DNA of 64,000 bases from Akebia trifoliata (Eukaryota; Streptophyta; Magnoliopsida; Ranunculales; Lardizabalaceae): the NCBI GenBank assembly GCA_017979445.1, contig CM030711.1:14400922-14464921 (forward strand), in the 5' to 3' direction. Below, one piece after another: positions 57,601-64,000 of the stretch. Under the pieces are notes generated by a model. It was not told the DNA's origin. It was given only the letters and a program-made list of their open reading frames with translations, and ran no database searches. The position numbers and the translations under genes are program-made. The stretch's first letter is position 1, and each line of letters starts with the position of its first letter.

Positions 57601-59775
57601 AGTTCAAATTAGGATTCATTAACAGATCAAAAACATCAGATCAATGTCAATCTCATTTGCATCCTCATTATTTTACACATTATTTGTGATTTAATTGTGA
57701 AGTTCATGCCTTAATCACCAAGTTCGTAAAAGTCGCATATTATTAGAAAAGTCGCGATTAAATCAGTGATGGAAAAAGTCAAGATTTAATCACAACTTTC
57801 TCAATAAGTCAGAGACTTAGGTGACTATGGTCCAGAGGACCGTAGATTGGAAAAGAAGAAAAAAAAGGCCTGTGGTGGAAAACTAACATATCAAGGCATA
57901 ATATTTTTTATGAATAAAAAATATAATATCGAAGGGACAAAGAGGAGGACAAGAAAACCTGCCTCATAGAAAAACCAAAAAAAAATAAACACGATAAATC
58001 ATGGTATAGCTGCAGGAATGCATAAGATTTTTCACGTCTCTCTTGGACTTATGGGGTGATTAGATCTTTCCAAACAGCAAAAATCTAGTAGACGATCTCT
58101 CCAAACAGTAAAACCTATAAAATTCATATAATAAATATTTGAAACATTCAGCAGAATTCCATTTTACAAGAATATAGGCCATGCATACCTCATTGGCAGC
58201 GCGCCCATAATCCACAGGATCCCTTCCGGTGATTGTTTCCAAGAGAACAACTCCAAAACTATATACATCACTCTTTTCATTCAGAAGTCCAGTATTTGCA
58301 TATTCAGGAGCAACATATCTGCAAAAAATTATAATTAGTAAACAAAGACAATTATTCAACTACAATTGGCACTTAACATAAGTTGTTCGAGTTCTGAAAA
58401 TTTAGGAACTAAAGGATAAAGGAAATTAAAAGAGAGACCAATTATTTCTTGGAAAGAATAATTACCCGAAGGTTCCCATAACTCGAGTGGTAATATGGCT
58501 TTTCCCGGCACCCAACAACTTGGCCAAACCGAAATCAGATACCTTGGCATTGAAGCTATCATCAATCAATATATTGCTGGATTTGATGTCTCGGTGCACC
58601 ACTTTTGGCTCAATAGCCTCATGCAAATAGGCAAGCCTGAACATATACAAAGAAATTATATTCTAATATAAAAAAGAATATGAGCTCACAGATTCATAGT
58701 TGAATTAATAAACTTACGCCTTAGCAGTGCCAACAAGAATCTTCATGCGGGCCTCCCAAGTAAGATACCCATGATGGCGCATAGCTCCATGAAGCCATTG
58801 CTCCAAATTCCCATTGTTGACATACTCATAAACCAGCATCCTGAACATTTTTATAGAAAAAATGTGAATCCAAAGCCTAGAATTTAGACCGATCACTAAA
58901 CCCATTCTTAAATATTAGGAATCCGTACCTGTGAGTGCCTTCAACACAGTAACCCAGAAGTCGAACTAAATTTTTGTGACGTACGTGACCAATAGCCTCA
59001 ACTTCCACCCTAAATTCCTTTTCGGCTTGGCCTCTATAAGAAAAGTAGCAAATATAATTTATAAACCAAAAATAAACAACAAAGTTACAAAAATAGGATT
59101 GTTTTGAGCTTACAGATCATTGAGGAGCTTCTTTACAGCAACTGGGGACCCATTGATGAGATGGCCACGATAAACAACACCATAGCCACCCTCCCCAATG
59201 ATATTTTCCCTTGAAAACCGGTTCGTTGCAAGATCTAAGTCTCTCAACGTGAACCAATGACCCCAACCAAGATGGGAAAATTCAGGCAAACCAGTTAGAG
59301 GTGAAGGAGCAGATATGGGATGAGAAGAAGATGGCCTGTACACATTAACCGTTCCCGAACTCCCCTCTTCTCCTGATAGAGATCCATCTTTCTCCAAATG
59401 ATGAAACGAACCTGATTGACTACTATTATCAACAGTGTTCCCTTTGCCCAAACCCAAATGAACTAGAACCCTATCTGACTCTTTATCACTTGATTTGTCA
59501 TGAATAGTGAGGAGAATCCCTTCGCGAGGAACAAATTCGTTGGTAGATACTTGCTCCACCCTTACTTCTTTGATTTCCTTTGAAACAGTTGGTATTTGGC
59601 TAAAGGGGGGCTTATCCATAGCCCTTCTTGATTTCCGTCGTGAAATGAGACATAGTGATAGGATGGAGAGAATAATTACGATAGATAGACCCACAGCTAT
59701 CCCAATCAAAACCCAAACCTTGAGACCAAATATAGCCGTTTTCTTGGATAGTTCGGCATTAAGATCGGTCGCCAT
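54674..59775 (-). CDS. Receptor-like protein kinase, At5g18500/At2g42960-like, 7 coding exons
   Basis: Membrane-anchored Ser/Thr kinase with a very short outer part. Exons (minus): 59775-59114, 59033-58929, 58840-58718, 58636-58466, 58318-58189, 56857-56645, 54772-54674; 1503 bases, 500 residues, against about 480-510 in the Arabidopsis relatives. A transmembrane helix lies at about residues 20-45 ([20 protein letters not shown]), followed by a basic stop-transfer SRRKSRR and a Ser-rich linker. Kinase core: glycine loop IGEGGYGVV (193-201), catalytic Lys215 (VAVKK), HRDIKSSN (Asp313, Asn318), DFG (331-333), APE (357-359). All catalytic residues are present and it is an RD kinase. The last exon reads [20 protein letters not shown]..., the usual charged tail, and ends TGA. 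Ligand and pathway are unknown to me. Intron retention after 56645 would instead end ...[13 protein letters not shown]. Confidence 0.93.
55193..55806. repeat. Duplicated repeat block in the last kinase intron
   Basis: Two related segments (about 55220-55400 and 55490-55760) share AAAGATAGT.AAGT, ATTATTGAAA, GGGGG-rich runs and CAATAAAATGGGG.AGTGT. Between them lies a small palindromic unit, TTTGCTAATGCTACCCCAA / TTGGGGTGGCATTAGCAAA (about 55547-55617). The outer words CTAGACTTTGCCCGTGCC and TATATAAGATTTCTAGTG may be element ends, but I cannot assign a class. Confidence 0.45.
56091..56435. mobile_element. hAT-type MITE, CAGGGGCGGAG family (copy 2, inverted)
   Basis: Left end CAAGGGAGGAGCCAGGATTTT followed by ACTGTAGTGGGGGGGCAAAC, the reverse complement of the right end of the copy at 38267-38682. 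The right end is CTCCGCCCCTG. Flanks atagccac / atagccgc form an 8-bp TSD with one mismatch. In the last kinase intron; position may be off by one base. Confidence 0.75.
57315..57829. mobile_element. hAT-type MITE, CATAGTCACC ends, exact 8-bp TSD
   Basis: Left end CATAGTCACCAAG; right end CATAGTCACCTAAG read inward. The TSD gtccagag is exact at 57307-57314 and 57830-57837. 515 bp, with GTCGCGATTAAATC / GGTTAAATCGGGAA words and no open frame. In the kinase intron between 58188 and 56858. Confidence 0.85.
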
Positions 59776-59795
59776 TTTTTCTCAAATCTAAAAGC

Positions 59796-60328
59796 CTACA
59801 AGCAGGAAATGAAAAAAGTTTAATAACTCATACTTAAAAAAAATATTTTTCATTTTAATCTTCAAAATTCTCCTGACATTCTCGTCCTAGTTCTCAACAA
59901 TTCCCATACTCTCATATTTCATTTTAATCTGAAATAACTCAAAACTCATTGGGTTCTTTTCTAGTTATTCGGAAAAATTGAATTCCTATACATTTATACC
60001 CCAAACCCAAAAAAAATAAAAATAAAAATCCCAGGAAAAAGGATAGACATAGAGAAGCATCAAAACTGAGAATGCAAACAAACCCAAACCAAAATAAAAT
60101 CAAAATTTCTCTTCATGTCAAAATAATCAAGACTCCCATTCCTAATCTCTAAGAAATGAATCAAGAATGCAAAGTAACAACCACATAGATATTATAGTTC
60201 TTTGATATCTTCCTCACACCCAACAGAACACATTTCCAATATTATTTGATATAAAGCAACAAAAACAACAACAAAGGTATAGAAAAAAGAAAAAAAAAAG
60301 ATTCCACCTTATTCAAGACATATTATAC
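59796..60328 (-). other. 5' UTR intron of the receptor-like kinase
   Basis: On the minus strand, donor CACAG|GTATAATATG (60328) and acceptor CTTGTAG|GCTTTTAG (59796) fit GT-AG rules and would leave only 20 leader bases before the start codon. A 5' UTR intron is inferred because the region directly upstream of the ATG is AT-rich and intron-like. A second leader intron further up (acceptor TTGCAG near 60648) is possible. Confidence 0.5.
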
Positions 60329-61020
60329 CTGTGCTGATACACCACGGCCCAGATCTCTGAAATCTCTAGTGAAAACCCTCCTCTTTAGTCAAATTACTGA
60401 ACCCTAACCCTAGATCTCTAATCAAACAAACCCAACAAAACCCCATTTTGAAACAAACCCAACCCAATTGACTCCAATCAAACCCATGTCAAAGAACACC
60501 GGATAATTTCTTCTGGGTTTTCTCTTTTGTCAAAATGGGTGTATTTTACTATGAATCTAAGCTTAGATGGAGCTTTATGACTCCACACTTACTCTTCCTG
60601 AAACCCTAGTTCCAATACTAGAAGACAATTCCAATGATCCTCACCTGCAAATGAAGGAATTTGCAGTGACTAAAGGACCATGAAATGGGGATAATAAAAA
60701 GGGGTGAAGTTATCCGTGGTAGGTGATGAAGAGAGAGACAGAGAGACAGACCTTACAAACAGTAAAATAGAAGCATGGCAATGGAAAGTCTAGGGTTTTT
60801 CTTGATTTCTTTAAATGGGATTTTTCAAGATGACTGTTTCTTCTTATCAGAAAATAAATACAAAAATCAAATCTTTTAATGGGTTTCTAATTTAATTTAG
60901 TTTTTTAATTTTTAATCTTGGTATCGTTGGTCAAACATCGTTGAAAACTGGAGGGAGTGGTGATGACCAAGTATAAATAATGAGTTGGTTCAAGGATACA
61001 TATTTCCCAAAACTTCATCT
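60329..61020 (-). promoter_or_regulatory. Leader and promoter region of the receptor-like kinase
   Basis: Contains pyrimidine-rich leader-like text on the minus strand (GTCTGTCTCTCTGTCTCTCT near 60730-60755) and AT-rich DNA beyond. A TATTTAT run near 60973-60979 could be TATA-like on the minus strand, but no start site can be fixed. Confidence 0.35.
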
Positions 61021-63420
61021 GAATTCCAAACATACCCACATCTATAAAAATTGTAAATTTTTTTTTATTTATTTGTTATTATTATTCAAATTACATGATT
61101 GGGCCTCCTTCAGTTTTGTGTGAACTTTCTGGTGACTAGAAAATTTAATGTAGTAGGTTTGATAGTCAATGAAAAAGACTAGATATCAGATGTCTGATAA
61201 TAACATATGCAATTGGTTTGCTAGGAACTACAAATATAATTGGAAACAAAAAAAAAAAAAATTTGTATATTTTAGAAGTTGAGGTATCAATTAATAGAAC
61301 TAGAATTGACTATCCTAGTTTTGATCGAATCGAATCGGTTTATATAATAGTGCTAACAATAGAACTCATAAAATAATCTTTTAATCATATTTTTCTATAT
61401 TTTCAATATAACAATCAGATACCCAAAACCCAATAGGAAACTGGTATTGTAATCGCGATGAACTAAACTATTATATTTTTTATGAATTATAGGTTCTAGA
61501 TGTATTTGGGCCCAAATCAAAAACTACCCTCATTGACAACTTATTTATAAGCATAGTAGCAAAGTCTTGATTAGGTAAATAATAGGGAGGGATCCAATTC
61601 AAGTCATTAAGATAAATTTGAGAAAGTTTTATTAAAAAAGAGGATTTTAATGTCAAAAATAAAATAAAATTTTGAGGGTGACGAAAATTGTCATCATATT
61701 CGATGATTTATTCATCGATTCATTGATTTAGTCAACTAATCTATTGTTTGAAGAATTGAGCAAGTTTTTTTTTTTTTTTTTATACCTTGAAAGTCGGAAT
61801 TTTGTGACTCTATTGTAGGTCAGTACATTGGTATTGATTGTACTTTGTACCCATTCATGGGGTCTACAAATTTTCACTGTGCCTAACAAATATATATGTT
61901 CACAATAACTAATACACCAAACCTAACAAGTAGAATTAAAGACAATGTAAGGCTAACTCAAGTTGAATTCTACAGTTCAAACAGTACCAATTACTTGCTA
62001 TTTAAAAATACCCTGTTTTCAAGTATATAAATTACCCTTCAAAAAATAAGAATATATATGTATATATGTATTAAGATGATCCGTCCCTTTTTAAATAAAA
62101 GATGTTATAAATTAAATTAAATCGGAAAGGAAAATGTACTAAGCATAAAGATAATCCAGAGGGATTGTGACTGAGTAACTTTAATCAACTTTGTTAATGT
62201 TTAGCTTTTTTAATTGTCGATTAAGTTGGTCAAAATCATTCTTTGTACTAGATGCCATGGCTGAGATATGAAGGAGATCTATAACTTTTTTTTTCCTTAT
62301 TTGTTAAAGTTGGTTTATCATAATAAATATGATGCTTTGTAGCTTAAAACAAGGACTATTGTCTTGAAAAGAGCATAAAACAAGAATGCTTTATAGAGAG
62401 ACCACACATCTTGATAATGCTCTCACAAAAGAGTGTTTAAAGTAGAGATTTGTTAGTTAAGTAAGGTTCAAATGCATCAAATCGAAAGGGGTTATATCGG
62501 AGCTCATGATCGTCTACATTGAAATTATATTTGCTCTTCAAATTATGATAATTAACATCACTGATAAATCCTTCCGTTTATGAAAGCATGTGTAACAAGG
62601 CCCATGGACGTAAACCCGACTTTTATTTATGATATAATAACATGCATGATGATTTTTATGAGTAACTTCAAAGATTAAATATTTTAAAGAAAGTGTCAAT
62701 CCTTCTTAGTCCAACCTTAGGGTATGTTTGATTGCTGGAAAACCCATGAGAAAAGTGTATCCCCATGATTGGTAGCACATGAAAAAGCAAATTCCGACAA
62801 GAATAAGATTGGAATTGGGGGGTTGTCGATTTGAGAGAGCATGTCTCAAATGTCCTTTTTCTCATAGGAAAATTATTTTCCTAAGAGGTTCATGGAAAAA
62901 GCAATTAGTTGATGAAGAACGAAATAAACAGATGCATATTACATTTTCTCCAAAAGTTTATTTTCTTGGCAATCAAAAAGAAAGTTATATTGTTTTACAA
63001 TTTTTAAAAATACTCATCATTAAAATTAAGCACTAAGTAAGTTCGAGTTAAAGAAACTTCCTCTTGTGAAAATTATGATCCCAAAATACTTAAAAGTATT
63101 TTACTAGAATAATGTGTATTTATACCCAAAAAAAAGAACATGATGGTATTTTTTTTGTCAATATTACTTGGCAAGAAAAGAAGAAGAGATAACTAAATGA
63201 ATAAAAGAGGTGTGCAGTAGGACGAGTTCATTTCTCATGATAGAGAGATTGAGAAAGATGTCATCTATAGAATCATGGTCAAAGTGGAGGAGGTGCACTT
63301 CATAGCATACCAATCAAATTAAAAATACAAAAAGGGCTATATTAAGATCGGTTGTATTTTATGGAAATAAAGTTGGACAATAAATAGTAAATGCCTAAAA
63401 GTGTGTATTTTTCATTATTT
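61021..63420. other. Intergenic DNA, possible decayed Harbinger element
   Basis: No gene seen. GGTATGTTTGATTGC at about 62721 repeats the terminal word of the 38774-39518 element, with a weak mirrored word TTTGATTGCCAAG near 62975 read from the right. The second end is too diverged to be sure. Confidence 0.35.
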
Positions 63421-64000
63421 TATAAATTACTTAACCGTATTTTCTAACCTAAGAGTTACGATTTCTTCAAAAAATCATGCATAATAATAAATTCATTATA
63501 AATTATATTTTACTGATTAAATTGCATGTATTTTTAAAATTTTCGAGGATTTAATTATATGTCTATTTCTTGTAGGAAAAATAAATGGGAATTGAAAAAT
63601 CAAAGAGTGAGAAACTACCAAAGTCAAAAGTCAATGGTCAAAGTCAAAGCATGATCCAAGATATGCATGATTCCGAATTGATAAGATCAAGTTCTGAATC
63701 TGCCATGTCATATTATTTTTGCCCATAACCTTTTACTCATTAATCGAAATAAAGCAAGATTTAAGAGTTAGAAAATTGATTTTGAAGAGCATAAATTCTC
63801 ATTTCACAAAACAAAGCTAATTTGGACTTCAAATTGGTGAAAAGCACGTAACAAGTCAGAGACTCCAAGTATGTCACGTTTCATCATTTTAGACATAACT
63901 TTTAACTTAATTATCAAAATAGAAGAAGGTCAATAGTTAAACTCTAATTGAGGGGAAAGATAATTCTATTTTACGTAGAAGATCAAATTCAGACTAAAGA
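63420..64000 (+). repeat. Possible LTR fragment running off the window
   Basis: TTTCTTGTAGGAAAAATAAATGG recalls the TATTTGCAGGTAAAAAGGGTAA region of the LTR at 12735 and of Retand-like LTRs. Repeated phrases TTGCCCATAACCTTTTACTC and TAGACATAACTTTTAACTTA are also typical of such LTRs. No end is visible. Confidence 0.3.

Overview
The window is nuclear DNA of a flowering plant, probably a woody eudicot. It is AT-rich, its genes are split by GT-AG introns, and most of it is layered transposable elements typical of plants: a Tat-type Ty3 retrotransposon, an L1-type LINE, tRNA-derived SINEs, and hAT, Harbinger, CACTA and Mutator-like MITEs. The species cannot be named from the sequence alone. No prokaryotic system, CRISPR array, rRNA gene or genuine tRNA gene was seen.

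Two real genes lie in the right half, tail to tail. (1) A complete pleiotropic-drug-resistance ABC transporter (full-size ABCG, ABCG37/PDR9-PDR3-like clade) runs on the + strand from 34916 to 53649. I could place 24 exons with GT-AG borders and consistent phases, giving 4308 coding bases and 1435 residues. Its first intron is about 10.3 kb and is a transposon nest. (2) A membrane-anchored receptor-like protein kinase of the At5g18500/At2g42960/At3g59110 type runs on the - strand from 59775 down to 54674, with 7 coding exons and 500 residues. Its two largest introns also carry MITEs. The two stop codons are about 1.0 kb apart.

Left third (1-11.5 kb): intergenic AT-rich DNA with LTR fragments, a short TRIM-like LTR, LINE and Copia scraps, and several MITEs bordered by clear target-site duplications (TSDs). 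11.57-31.73 kb: one nested insertion complex. A Harbinger/Tourist-type element (TSD TTA) was split by a minus-oriented Tat retrotransposon (12172-31180, TSD ccctt). The 3' LTR of that element was split in turn by a non-autonomous LTR element (12735 to about 19292). A solo LTR (20256-22001) sits in its antisense extra-ORF region. 31.7-34.9 kb: more MITEs, a SINE and the transporter promoter.

Intron 1 of the transporter holds a SINE, a full-length antisense LINE (36102-43988, 14-bp TSD with one mismatch) interrupted by a CACTA-like MITE, two hAT MITEs, a Harbinger-type element and a probable solo LTR, then a hairpin element and a Copia-like solo LTR (TSD gaaag). The last 3 kb (61-64 kb) hold no recognisable gene. 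The strongest leads are the reconstructable insertion history, the antisense ORF and tandem repeats of the Tat element, and a small hairpin-MITE family that shares a conserved loop.
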